Positions 25,558 to 33,700 of a stretch of DNA of 64,000 nt are shown one piece after another; the first letter of the stretch is position 1; every line of letters starts with the position of its first letter. The position numbers were made by a program, and so were the translations under genes. Origin of the DNA: Cupriavidus sp. 2SB. Lineage in GTDB: Bacteria > Pseudomonadota > Gammaproteobacteria > Burkholderiales > Burkholderiaceae. A model generated the notes under the pieces. It was not told the DNA's origin, did no database searches, and saw only the letters and a program-made list of their open reading frames with translations. The DNA lies in assembly GCF_005503625.1 (NCBI RefSeq), contig NZ_SCMX01000011.1, forward strand, positions 1 to 64,000, written 5' to 3'.

Positions 25558-25604
25558 ACCTACCGCGTCTCAGACGCATCGACACTTCCGGTTGTATAGC
25601 CGGA
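25558..25604 (+). promoter_or_regulatory. Shared 5' RNA element, copy 4 (25.56 kb)
   Basis: GCGTC-TCA-GACGC (25565-25577) followed by ATCGACA, then hairpin TCCGG..CCGGA (25587-25604). It starts about 11 nt after the -10 box. Confidence 0.7.
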
Positions 25605-25619
25605 CAGCTTTTTTCTTCT

Positions 25620-25677
25620 CCCACCTACGGGCCTTCCTGCCCGTGGGCATGTTGGCCCTTTTTTCATTTGAGGCCAT
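25620..25677 (+). promoter_or_regulatory. Twin-hairpin leader
   Basis: Stem 1: CCCA..ACGGG with CCCGTGGG (25620-25647). Stem 2: TGGCC (25653-25657) with GGCCA (25672-25676), covering the GAGG ribosome-binding site. Confidence 0.7.
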
Positions 25678-25678
25678 C

Positions 25679-26152
25679 ATGTTCAAGCGCATCGTTTCGC
25701 TTTTCCTTTGCTCGGTCATCTTCACCGGCTGCGCTGTCCAGCAGACGTCTCCGAATGCCTATCGCAGTTCGGAAGCTCTGCGCACTGGCGCCGTTGAAGT
25801 TGTCACTGTCGTCCGTGTCCGCCAGGTCACGATCGTCGACAGCGATGGCTACACGTCGGCCAATAGCGGCGTCCCCGGTATCGTTGGGGCGGTCGTGGGT
25901 GGCCTGCTCGGTGCCCGTGTCATTGGCGGCGGCAATGGACGTTACATTGCCGGCGCGATGTCCGGCACGGTGTCGGCTGTTGCAGCGCAAGCTGTGGCTA
26001 GCCGCATGAACCGCCGCGAAGGCCTGGAAGTCATTGTCCGCAAGGAGAATGGCAGCCAGATCGCCGTCACGCAGGATGCCGACCAACAGTTCGTCACGGG
26101 GCAGCAGCTCTACCTCGTGGCGTCCGGTGGCGGTTACCGTCTGACGCGCTAA
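25679..26152 (+). CDS. Predicted outer-membrane lipoprotein with glycine zipper
   Basis: 157 residues. FLCSVIFTGC is a lipobox. Residues about 60-100 (VPGIVGAVVGGLLGARVIGG followed by GNGRYIAGAMSG) form a glycine-zipper hairpin as in SlyB/Pcp-type lipoproteins, and the C-terminal part (EGLEVIVRKENGSQIAV) matches their beta domain. Expected in the outer membrane. Chromosomal SlyB proteins respond to envelope stress; a plasmid-borne copy could modify the envelope. Confidence 0.75.
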   Translation: MFKRIVSLFLCSVIFTGCAVQQTSPNAYRSSEALRTGAVEVVTVVRVRQVTIVDSDGYTSANSGVPGIVGAVVGGLLGARVIGGGNGRYIAGAMSGTVSAVAAQAVASRMNRREGLEVIVRKENGSQIAVTQDADQQFVTGQQLYLVASGGGYRLTR

Positions 26153-26193
26153 TTCAATCGGGTTCCAGTCGGATCCCCAAATTCTTTCACCTT

Positions 26194-26238
26194 CCCCGCA
26201 CGGAGTCCCCGTGCGGGGCTCCGTGCGTCCATCGGAGC
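26194..26238 (+). promoter_or_regulatory. Twin-hairpin leader with Shine-Dalgarno in stem
   Basis: Stem 1: CCCCGCAC with GTGCGGGG (26194-26218), extended inward by GG/CC. Stem 2: GCTCC (26218-26222) with GGAGC (26234-26238). Confidence 0.75.
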
Positions 26239-26243
26239 TATTT

Positions 26244-26645
26244 ATGCCACCCGTGGCAGACGCACCCCCGAAATTCTCGCCCGTCCTCACCGATGGCAAA
26301 TCGATTGCAGAGGTCTTGGACCAGATCACAGCGGCCCTCCGGGGTACCGAGCTGGAGCCGGAATGGCTGGATTCCGCCAACTTTCCGGGCGATGGCAACG
26401 AAGCCCTGTATGGTCCTAAGCCGGATCGGCCGTGGCCGAAACTCGGCGCACGCGATCGTCTCGCCGTTTCTCTTTACAGAGGGACGTCGGAAGGCTGGAT
26501 TGTCTATGTTGACCACATCGGCTATGCCGGTGAGGCTCCAAAGCGCACGACAGCCCTGCAAAAGCTCCTGATCGGCAAGACGTTGTCCCAACAGCATGGC
26601 TGGGATCTCGTTCGTGCGATCAGTAAATTGCTCGACGTCACCTGA
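26244..26645 (+). CDS. Hypothetical 133-residue protein
   Basis: Begins MPPVADAPPKFSPVLTDG, with Pro-rich N-terminus and an alpha/beta body (DRLAVSLYRGTSEGWIVYVD). Soluble. No family recognised. Last gene of the unit headed at 25.56 kb. Confidence 0.5.
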   Translation: MPPVADAPPKFSPVLTDGKSIAEVLDQITAALRGTELEPEWLDSANFPGDGNEALYGPKPDRPWPKLGARDRLAVSLYRGTSEGWIVYVDHIGYAGEAPKRTTALQKLLIGKTLSQQHGWDLVRAISKLLDVT

Positions 26646-26671
26646 CATCGCAGCGTGCATGCCCGAGAGGG

Positions 26672-26706
26672 CTTGCCCAAGCCCTGAGGCTTCGGCAAGT
26701 CGTTTT
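26672..26706 (+). terminator. Terminator-like double stem abutting leader element 5
   Basis: Outer stem CTTGCC..GGCAAG (26672-26699) and inner stem AAGCC-CTGA-GGCTT, followed by TCGTTTTC, which runs directly into the next 5' element. Confidence 0.6.
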
Positions 26707-26752
26707 CACCCGCGTCACTGACGCATCGACCCATGTCCGGCATCGTCCGGAC
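26707..26752 (+). promoter_or_regulatory. Shared 5' RNA element, copy 5 (26.71 kb)
   Basis: GCGTC-ACT-GACGC (26712-26724), ATCGACCC, then hairpin GTCCGG-CATCGT-CCGGAC (26735-26752). No clear -10 box is visible; the element directly follows a terminator-like hairpin and a TTTT run. Confidence 0.65.
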
Positions 26753-26764
26753 CACCAACCCAGC

Positions 26765-26815
26765 TGGGACACTCGTCCCATGGGGAAGGGATGTCCCGTC
26801 TATATCGAGGCTCCC
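26765..26815 (+). promoter_or_regulatory. Twin-hairpin leader (weak second stem)
   Basis: Stem 1: TGGGAC-ACTC-GTCCCA (26765-26780). Stem 2 is weak: GGGA (26788-26791) with TCCC (26812-26815), enclosing the GAGG ribosome-binding site. Confidence 0.5.
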
Positions 26816-27199
26816 ATGAAAGTCCCCAAGTCCTTTACCCGTCGGCACCAACCGACCAATTCCACAGCCTGCCAGGCAATTCGTCGGGATGCTTGCCGTG
26901 TTCTCCGTCGTTTCGCCGGCGACATGGCGCTCAGCCCGCGCGAATACACCATCCGCGAGCATCGCCAGCGTCGTCGCGATGTCAACGTGTTCGCGTTGCA
27001 TACCGACTCGCTGCTCATCGAGATCCAGCATCCCGCTGGTGCCGAAGGTGGCGTGCTTATGTCCTACCGGACATGCCGCGGTCGCCATGACCTCACCGGC
27101 GGCCGAGATAACGCGGTCAGCGTTGATTCGCTGGCCAGCGAGCAAGGCTACGCCAATCTGGTCGCTACGCTGCGCGTGGTGGCCGGCCGGCGCGGCTGA
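26816..27199 (+). CDS. Hypothetical basic protein
   Basis: 127 residues from the ATG at 26816 (MKVPKSFTRRHQPTNSTACQ). The N-terminal 60 residues are strongly basic (REYTIREHRQRRRDVNV), compatible with nucleic-acid binding. The rest is alpha/beta. The start is set by the leader. No family recognised. Confidence 0.5.
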   Translation: MKVPKSFTRRHQPTNSTACQAIRRDACRVLRRFAGDMALSPREYTIREHRQRRRDVNVFALHTDSLLIEIQHPAGAEGGVLMSYRTCRGRHDLTGGRDNAVSVDSLASEQGYANLVATLRVVAGRRG

Positions 27200-27209
27200 G
27201 GAGCTGCTC

Positions 27210-27683
27210 ATGTCGCGCATTGCAAAGGTGGTTTTTCGCGCCACGAACGGGGTCGAAGTCTCCTGTTCGGTCCGGTATGAAGGTTCACAGAATCTCGTCG
27301 CCGTGCCGGCGCGTATCACATCGTTGGTCGAGCAGATCGGCGCCAGCGGTGACGAGCATGTGCTTCTGCTTGTCGAGCGCGGCTTCGAATACCCGCTCGT
27401 TCGTGACGAAACGGGGGCGTACCGCGTCGACCGCTCGCATGCCACGCGTCCCGGGTTCCTGGACGAGCTCAAATCCTCGGTCATTGCACCGACGAAGGAC
27501 CAGCGCCTGCAGCATGGCCGCTATTGCCACACGCTGTCGATATCGGCGGTAGTTGGTGCTGTTGGCTACGGAGCAGGCTTGCCTGGTTGGACCGCAACAT
27601 CCGTCGTGAACTGCGCAAGCCTTCTGGCGTTCGGTGTTGTACTATTCGCCGTAGGCGCTGTCCTCTCTAAAGGAGAAAAGTGA
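27210..27683 (+). CDS. Hypothetical protein with C-terminal membrane segments
   Basis: 157 residues. The soluble N-terminal part (RIAKVVFRATNGVEVSCSV; EHVLLLVERGFEYPLVRD) is followed by two hydrophobic stretches (ISAVVGAVGYGAGL and LLAFGVVLFAVGAVL). RBS GAGGAG. The stop overlaps the next ATG (TGATG), so the two are coupled. No family recognised. Confidence 0.5.
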   Translation: MSRIAKVVFRATNGVEVSCSVRYEGSQNLVAVPARITSLVEQIGASGDEHVLLLVERGFEYPLVRDETGAYRVDRSHATRPGFLDELKSSVIAPTKDQRLQHGRYCHTLSISAVVGAVGYGAGLPGWTATSVVNCASLLAFGVVLFAVGAVLSKGEK

Positions 27684-27775
27684 TGTTTGGACCATTTGTT
27701 CTGTTGCTGGGCCTGCTGATCGCGGCATACATGCTGTGGGCTGACCGCAACGGCCGCCGCATCCACAAGGACTAG
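27683..27775 (+). CDS. 30-residue single-pass membrane peptide
   Basis: A short frame beginning MFGPFVLLLGLLIAAYML, with a basic tail (NGRRIHKD). RBS AAAGGAG lies 9 nt upstream and the ATG is coupled to the previous stop. A real small membrane protein is likely from the good RBS, coupling and following terminator. Confidence 0.6.
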   Translation: MFGPFVLLLGLLIAAYMLWADRNGRRIHKD

Positions 27776-27818
27776 CCAATCCCTTCTCAGGAGCCGATTC
27801 GTCGGCTCACCGCTTGAA

Positions 27819-27846
27819 CGCACCCCTCGGGGTGCGTTTTTTGTTT
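27819..27846 (+). terminator. Rho-independent terminator
   Basis: CGCACCCC-TC-GGGGTGCG followed by TTTTTTGTTTT. Confidence 0.88.
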
Positions 27847-27852
27847 TCTACA

Positions 27853-27897
27853 CCCACACGGGCGCCGTCCCGTCGGGACGTCTCCCATCCAAGGATG
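27853..27897 (+). promoter_or_regulatory. Twin-hairpin leader with Shine-Dalgarno in stem
   Basis: Stem 1: CCC..ACGGG with CCCGT.GGG (27853-27877). Stem 2: CATCC (27886-27890) with GGATG (27893-27897), including the AAGGA site. No promoter was seen between the terminator and this leader. Confidence 0.7.
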
Positions 27898-27904
27898 CAT
27901 CCCG

Positions 27905-28297
27905 ATGAACAGTACCGTCTATGGCGCAGGCCTGGCCAGCTACCCGGCTGGCGTCCTGCTGCGCGCCAGCGTCTATTCGACCAACCTTCGCGCAGCCATT
28001 TCGTTTGTCTGCGCTGATGACGACATGCCCTACGGCGTGCTGTCGGTGAATCTGCCTGATGCCACGCTTGCCGACGACGAGATCCTCGTCACGGACGATT
28101 GGATCCTGCCCCTCGACCTCAAGGCTGCCTTGCTTGAAACCGGCAAGTTCGTGCAAACCGGCCGTTGGAACCAGGTCGGCTTTGACCGGGGCGAAGTCTG
28201 GCGCATTGTCGATGCCGAAATCCTTACGGAAGTCGCGGCGGCACGTGTTGTGGCCAGTCGTGGCAAAGCCGCGCGGCGCTCGGCCGTCGTCGCCTGA
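27905..28297 (+). CDS. DUF4313-like protein, first of a tandem pair
   Basis: 130 residues. YGVLSVNLPDATLADDEILV, then WILPLDLKAALLETG, then TGRWNQVGFDRGEVWRI follow the layout of DUF4313-type phage/plasmid proteins (YGtLTvNL...deafvdt...L...G...tGr...gF). The next gene encodes a diverged copy. Function unknown. Confidence 0.55.
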   Translation: MNSTVYGAGLASYPAGVLLRASVYSTNLRAAISFVCADDDMPYGVLSVNLPDATLADDEILVTDDWILPLDLKAALLETGKFVQTGRWNQVGFDRGEVWRIVDAEILTEVAAARVVASRGKAARRSAVVA

Positions 28298-28311
28298 CCG
28301 ATCCCTTCAAC

Positions 28312-28359
28312 CCTTGCGGGCCCATCCCGCAAGGCGGTGGGCCTATGGGAGATTCCCAT
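28312..28359 (+). promoter_or_regulatory. Twin-hairpin leader enclosing the start codon
   Basis: Stem 1: CCTTGCGGG-CCCAT-CCCGCAAGG (28312-28334), a perfect 9-bp stem. Stem 2: ATGGGA (28345-28350) with TCCCAT (28354-28359). The right arm contains the first bases of the start codon at 28358. Confidence 0.7.
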
Positions 28360-28711
28360 GCCCATCACCATCGACGGAACCGGTCTGGCCGGATCGCCCG
28401 GTCCATTGCACATCGCAGCGGAGGTCTATGCAGTCAACGACCGCCCTGCGTTGTCGCTGGTCGAAATGACGACCGGCGATATCTACGAGACCTTCACCGC
28501 TAACGTCCCCAGCGAAACGCTTGCGGACGATGAGGTGATCGTCGGCATCTGGCGCCTGCCTATGTCGACCGTGGTTGCGCTGCTCGACTCAGACTGCCTC
28601 CAGCCGACTCGCACGATTGCCGTCGGCAACCTCCGGGGTGCCATCTGGCGCATCACTTCCCCCGAACTGCTACAGGCGATCCACGTCGCGAGAGCGGCAG
28701 AGCCTGCATAA
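28358..28711 (+). CDS. DUF4313-like protein, second of a tandem pair
   Basis: 117 residues. FTANVPSETLADDEVIVGIW, LPMSTVVALL and GNLRGAIWRI align with the product of the gene at 27905, so the pair arose by duplication and then diverged strongly. Each copy kept its own twin-hairpin leader with different stem sequence. Function unknown. Confidence 0.55.
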   Translation: MPITIDGTGLAGSPGPLHIAAEVYAVNDRPALSLVEMTTGDIYETFTANVPSETLADDEVIVGIWRLPMSTVVALLDSDCLQPTRTIAVGNLRGAIWRITSPELLQAIHVARAAEPA

Positions 28712-28730
28712 GCCATCCCTTCCAACCCTA

Positions 28731-28770
28731 TCGGGGCATGTCCCCGAAGGGGCATGCTCCGTCCTGGAGC
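28731..28770 (+). promoter_or_regulatory. Twin-hairpin leader with Shine-Dalgarno in stem
   Basis: Stem 1: TCGGGG-CATGT-CCCCGA (28731-28747). Stem 2: GCTCC-GTCCT-GGAGC (28756-28770), with GGAG in the stem and the ATG 4 nt later. Confidence 0.78.
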
Positions 28771-28774
28771 CACT

Positions 28775-30325
28775 ATGTACGTCATTCACATCGGCCAGCG
28801 CGCCGAACATCGCACGACGCTCGCTGGCGTGCTGCAGTATCTGAACGATGACCGCGACGGCAAGGCTGCGCCGCGTGTCGAAGATATCGCAGTGCGCCAC
28901 GTTGAACGCGGTGCGATCCCTGTCGAACGACTCGCCAGCGGCAATTTTGCCGTTCGGCCGGCCGGTACCCGCCGTGCCATCCTTTCCCTGATCCTCGACG
29001 AGGTTGATCGCTTCATTGTTCGTGTCGGCGGCAAGATCTTGCGCCCCCACGAGATGAGCCGCGCCGCCTGGGGCGCCGTGGTGGCCGCCGGCCGCCTGGC
29101 GTACTTTCCGGCAGAAGCCATCGATATGTCCCAAGCCGACGCCGGGCCGCTGTTCCAGACAGTGGACCTCTTCGAAGACCAGGGGGATTTCGACATTACC
29201 GACTTCATTTGCGGCGAGTTTTTCCGCCGCTTTGGCTATGGCACGAACGGGCCGTTGTATCACCCGACCGCGCCTCCCAACTGCCGTCACGAAGTCCATG
29301 TTGCTTATGCGCTGATGCGTGGCGAAAAGGTGCGCGAATGCATCATCAACACCTATCGCGACAACCCGCATCACGCCCGCTCCGAGTTGTGGATGCGTCC
29401 GTTGATCGAGGTGCCGGCGCTGCGCGGGGCATTGTCGCCCAGCGTTCTGCAAGCGCTCTGCCAAACCATGCGCAGCGAGAAGCTGGAAATCACGACACAC
29501 AACGTCGGCAAGCTGATCGCTGCGCTGCGAGACGTGCCGCGCGACGGGAACTATGTGCACGTCGACGACGCGCTGTACGCGGCCGGCATCCTGCCACCGC
29601 GGACCATGCCCACACCCAAGCCTCTGGAGGGAGCGAACGCTCAGCCGGCAACGAAGCTGGCGGCGCGAATTCGCACCCTGATTTGCCAGCGGCGATATCA
29701 GGAAGCTGTGGACAGGGCCGGTGCAGAGCGCGAAGCGTTCAACATCAGCCAGCGCGAACTGGATCGACGATTGCGGGCGGCAGTGATCGAGCGTGACGGG
29801 TATGGCTACGAGTGGCCCAATCGGGTCGCGCTGGCCGTCATGGAGCGCAATATCGCGGTGGTGCTGGACATCTTCGACGGGCCCAAAGACTGGAACACCG
29901 AGTCGAAGCGCGCACTGCGCGATGAGTATGGTGTCGATGTCCTGCAATGCACTTCTGCCGAGCGGCGACGGCGCCTGTTCGACCTGTGCGGATTCTCGCT
30001 CGCCGAGCAAGCGGAGTGGGAAGCCCAGGCTGCCATATCAAAAGCGCGCAAGCGGGCTGATAGGGTGGTCGCAGACGCGAAGTCGCGCGCCGAGGGCACG
30101 ACCTACCGACTCGAAACCGGTCAGGCCATGAACGGGCGCGAGTATGTTGACTTCTGCATCGCTGCGGGCTTCTCGCGGCTCCTCGACGAGCGGCGGGGAA
30201 GCGTCACACGCTACTGGATTCACGATCCGGTGAAGCGGATCTCGCGGCCGTTGCGCGCCAAGGACGGTACGCTGGACTACGCGCGCGCGCGCCTCGAGCA
30301 AAACGCATCTGAGGCGATTGCATGA
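28775..30325 (+). CDS. Hypothetical 516-residue protein
   Basis: Begins MYVIHIGQRAEHRTTLAGVL. Residues 1-150 look like an alpha/beta domain (FAVRPAGTRRAILSLILDEV). Residues 270-430 are helical and charged, with ERDGYGYEWPNRVALAVMER and a coiled region (AQAAISKARKRADRVVADAK). The C-terminal 60 residues (EYVDFCIAAGFSRLLDERRG) may be a small binding domain. No signal, membrane segment or catalytic motif. I do not recognise the family. Confidence 0.55.
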   Translation: MYVIHIGQRAEHRTTLAGVLQYLNDDRDGKAAPRVEDIAVRHVERGAIPVERLASGNFAVRPAGTRRAILSLILDEVDRFIVRVGGKILRPHEMSRAAWGAVVAAGRLAYFPAEAIDMSQADAGPLFQTVDLFEDQGDFDITDFICGEFFRRFGYGTNGPLYHPTAPPNCRHEVHVAYALMRGEKVRECIINTYRDNPHHARSELWMRPLIEVPALRGALSPSVLQALCQTMRSEKLEITTHNVGKLIAALRDVPRDGNYVHVDDALYAAGILPPRTMPTPKPLEGANAQPATKLAARIRTLICQRRYQEAVDRAGAEREAFNISQRELDRRLRAAVIERDGYGYEWPNRVALAVMERNIAVVLDIFDGPKDWNTESKRALRDEYGVDVLQCTSAERRRRLFDLCGFSLAEQAEWEAQAAISKARKRADRVVADAKSRAEGTTYRLETGQAMNGREYVDFCIAAGFSRLLDERRGSVTRYWIHDPVKRISRPLRAKDGTLDYARARLEQNASEAIA

Positions 30326-30333
30326 TTATTACC

Positions 30334-30362
30334 CCCCCGGCCGTCTTGGCTGGGGGTTTTTT
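30334..30362 (+). terminator. Rho-independent terminator
   Basis: CCCCC.GCC with GGC.GGGGG, followed by six T and TC. Confidence 0.85.
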
Positions 30363-30483
30363 CTCAAATCAGCTACCCAAATGCCGAGCTTTCGACGGGT
30401 GCGCGACACCGCTTTCGCGATAGCCTTAGCGATACCGACAGAGCTCTGTTTGCACTGAAAACCGTTCAGTCCAAACCGAGTTT

Positions 30484-30516
30484 TACCCGCGTCTCCGACG
30501 CATCGACCCAAACGCC
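30484..30516 (+). promoter_or_regulatory. Shared 5' RNA element, copy 6 (30.49 kb)
   Basis: GCGTC-TCC-GACGC (30489-30501), ATCGACCC, then a CCGGC..GCCGG-type hairpin. It is preceded by hairpin ACTGAA-ACCG-TTCAGT and a TTTT run, with no clear -10 box. The 30363-30480 stretch holds no gene I can support. Confidence 0.65.
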
Positions 30517-30542
30517 GGCACGCCGGTTATCTCTTGAAACCG

Positions 30543-30617
30543 CCCACAGGGACCGCTCCCTGATGGGACGGCTCCGTGGGCATCTCCACGATTCCGATGT
30601 ACCTCACCTTGCTGTAG
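30543..30617 (+). other. Twin-hairpin leader followed by a six-codon ORF
   Basis: Stem 1: CAGGGA-CCGC-TCCCTG within CCC..GGG (30543-30567). Stem 2: CGTGG-GCATCT-CCACG (30575-30590). The expected start codon (30597) opens a frame of only six codons ending at 30617. This may be a leader peptide, or a leader whose gene has been deleted. The rest up to 30786 shows no convincing gene. Confidence 0.5.
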
Positions 30618-30786
30618 CCACGCGGCGCGTTGTCACTCATCGCTGCCGGCGGTGATGGCGAGCGTCTCCCAGGCGACCGCGCTTCCGGCCCGGCCGTCTT
30701 TCTCTTCTTTTTTCATTCCCTTTATTTCATTTGCGATCGAAAGCACTGGCTCTCGCTCGCGCTATTCCATTTCTAGGAGCAATCCC

Positions 30787-33700
30787 ATGTCCCATCTCGT
30801 TCAAACGATGGCTTACGCTGGCGCAACCCCCTGGCACGGCCTGGGTAACCGGTTGGCCGAGCATCAGCCGCTCGAAGTCTGGGCCGAAGCCGCAGGCATG
30901 AACTGGCGCATCGAGGAGACCGACGTGATGTTCCGCGTTGGCACGCATGACCTCGATCCGATCAAGTCGTTCCCTGAGCAGAAGGTGCTGTACCGATCCG
31001 ACAACGGCAAGCCGCTGTCGACGGTATCGCAGCGGTACCAGGTTGTCCAACCCGCCGAGATCCTAGAATTTGTGCGACGTGAAGTCGCTTGAGTAATTGT
31101 CCCAACGGGGAAACCTGTTGAGGGACCTGATGTTCCGTCATCAGTAGCCTACCGGCACATGCAGAACCGGTAACGGTCCTGTTTGAAGCTGCCGGGACAA
31201 TGTAGTTGGGCCTTCGGGCCGCATCGACGCCGCGAGGCGAGGTGTCACCTGCGAGCATCAATGCGGGTGCAACGCTAGGCTGGGTGGTACGACCAACGCA
31301 AGTGAACTGCCAATAAACGTCGTTAGGATCAACAAGCCAAAGATGCTGACAGGCTTGAACCAAAAGGTGTGCGGTCGGTTATCTCCCTAAATTCTGGGGG
31401 TACACGGACATAAAGGCCGCCGGCGGAAAGGCAGGGTCTAACCCATCTCGTTACTCACGCGAAACACGGTAAGCCCGTATCACCGCCTCTCGGGGCAGGC
31501 GGACCGCAAGGAATGCTGTTGGTGGTGCGGGTATAGGAGTGTGGAAAAAGCGAATGCCGTCCGGTAATAGGGCGGATAGGGGTTGAGCCGCGAGGCAACA
31601 TTACCTCACGCGAAAGCGGGCAGACTTCCACATGGTCTTTCTCTACGAGAAAACTTGTCTAACCTTCTTCAGGAGGGAATTGCAGATGACTACGCAAGAA
31701 GCTACTTGCGCGGGTGCGCCCTCTCGCGAACCGGTACCATGGCACAGCATCGACTGGGCCAGGTGTCACCGTGAAGTGCGAAGGCTCCAAGCGCGTATCG
31801 TAAAGGCAGCACGGGAAGGAAAGCACGGCAGGGTGAAAGCCTTGCAATGGATTCTTACCCACTCGTTTAGCGGCAAGGCATTGGCCGTTAGACGCGTTAC
31901 CGAAAACCAAGGCAAAAAGACTCCGGGCGTGGACGGTCTCACGTGGTCTACTCCGGAGGCCAAGTCTCAAGCGATGTTGTCACTGAAGCGGAGCGGGTAT
32001 CGTCCCAAACCGCTGAGGCGTGTTTATATTGCCAAAGCTAATGGGAAGATGCGACCGCTGGGTATCCCGACCATGAAAGACAGGGCGATGCAGGCGCTTT
32101 ACCTGCTTGCTCTTGAACCCGTGGCTGAGACTACAGCGGATCGGCGCTCATTTGGGTTCCGACCTGGGAGAGCCACTGCTGATGCAATCGAACAGTGCTT
32201 TACGGCACTATCGAGGAAGGCTGCAGCACAGTGGGTACTCGAAGGCGACATCAAGGGCTGCTTCGACAACATCAGCCATGACTGGCTGTTGGGCAACGTC
32301 CCCACGGATCGAAAGGTCCTCAAGAGGTGGCTCAGCGCTGGTTATATGGAAGATCGACAACTTTTCCCATCGGAAGCTGGTACCCCGCAAGGGGGCATCA
32401 TTTCGCCAACCCTGGCGAACCTCGTCTTGGACGGGCTGGAAGCCAAACTGGATAGCGCTTTCGGAAGAAAGCGGTACGCCAACGGTGTACAGACTCGCCT
32501 GATGGTCAACTACGTGCGATATGCGGACGACTTTATCGTGACGGGACGCTCCAAGGAGCTACTGGAACAAGAGGTCATGCCGATCATTGAGGAATTCATG
32601 CGGGAACGGGGGCTCACACTCTCGCCCGAGAAGACCAAAATCACGCACATCAGCGAGGGCTTTGATTTTCTAGGTCAAAACATCCGCAAGTACAACGGCA
32701 AGTTGTTAATCATGCCGTCGAAAGCAAATGTTGAGACCTTCTTGGGAAAGGTGCGCTCTGCGGTCAAAAGGAGCAAGGCTCTGGAACAGGAACGTCTGAT
32801 CCGGATTCTCAACCCGATGATTCAAGGCTGGGCGAACTATCACCAGCATGTCGTTGCGAAAGCGACGTTCGCTCGTGTCGATCATGAGATTTGGCGTGTG
32901 TTGTGGCAGTGGGCCGTCCGTCGGCATCCGCAGAAAGGTAGTGGTTGGATCAAGGACCGCTATTTTCGCTCTGTGGACACCCGAAGCTGGGTGTTCGCGG
33001 CGGCAACAGGTGAAAGATTCCCTGACGGGAAGCCGATCCTGAAGTCGTTGCGAAAAGCAGCCGACACGCCCATTCGGCGACACCTGCCGATCAAGTTGGA
33101 AGCAAATCCGTTCGATCCGAAGTGGGAGACGTACTTTGAGGACCGAGTGAGCCTCAAGATGCAGAACTCATTGAGGGGCAGGAAGAAGCTGATCAACCTC
33201 TGGTTGGAGCAGGATCGTCATTGTCCAATCTGTCGCGAATCGATTACGCAGGAGTCACGGTGGCACGTTCACCACATCGTTCGGCGGGTCGACGGCGGAA
33301 AGGATGGACGTACCAATCTCATCATGGTGCATCCGAACTGCCATAGCCAGATTCACGTTCTTGGTCTGACGGTAGTGAAGCCGGTTCGCGAAAGCGGGCT
33401 TTGAAAGGCTTGAGCCGTATGAGGGGAAACTCTCACGTACGGTTCTTAGGGGGGGATGGGACCAGCAATGGCCTGTCTCTACCCGACTATAGGGACCTTG
33501 TTCAGGTAGGCGGATACCAGTTGGAAACGGCTGGTGTGCTGAAGGAGGGCCGCAAGCTCTGGGCGCTCGCGCGCACAGGACAATCGGCCACGCTCAAGGG
33601 CGGTGACGAGGTGCGCGGCTACCTGCTGCTGGCCACGGCCTGCGACGGTACGCTGGCCACCACTGCTCAGTTCACCTCGGTTCGCGTGGTGTGCAACAAC

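Noticed and set aside
28670-30010. 446-codon minus-strand frame over the 516-residue gene
   Set aside because: Antisense shadow; the plus-strand gene has a leader, terminator and suitable start.
31205-31225. GCATCGACGCC inside the group II intron resembling the shared 5' element
   Set aside because: No GCGTC/GACGC hairpin precedes it and it is part of intron RNA structure; treated as coincidence.
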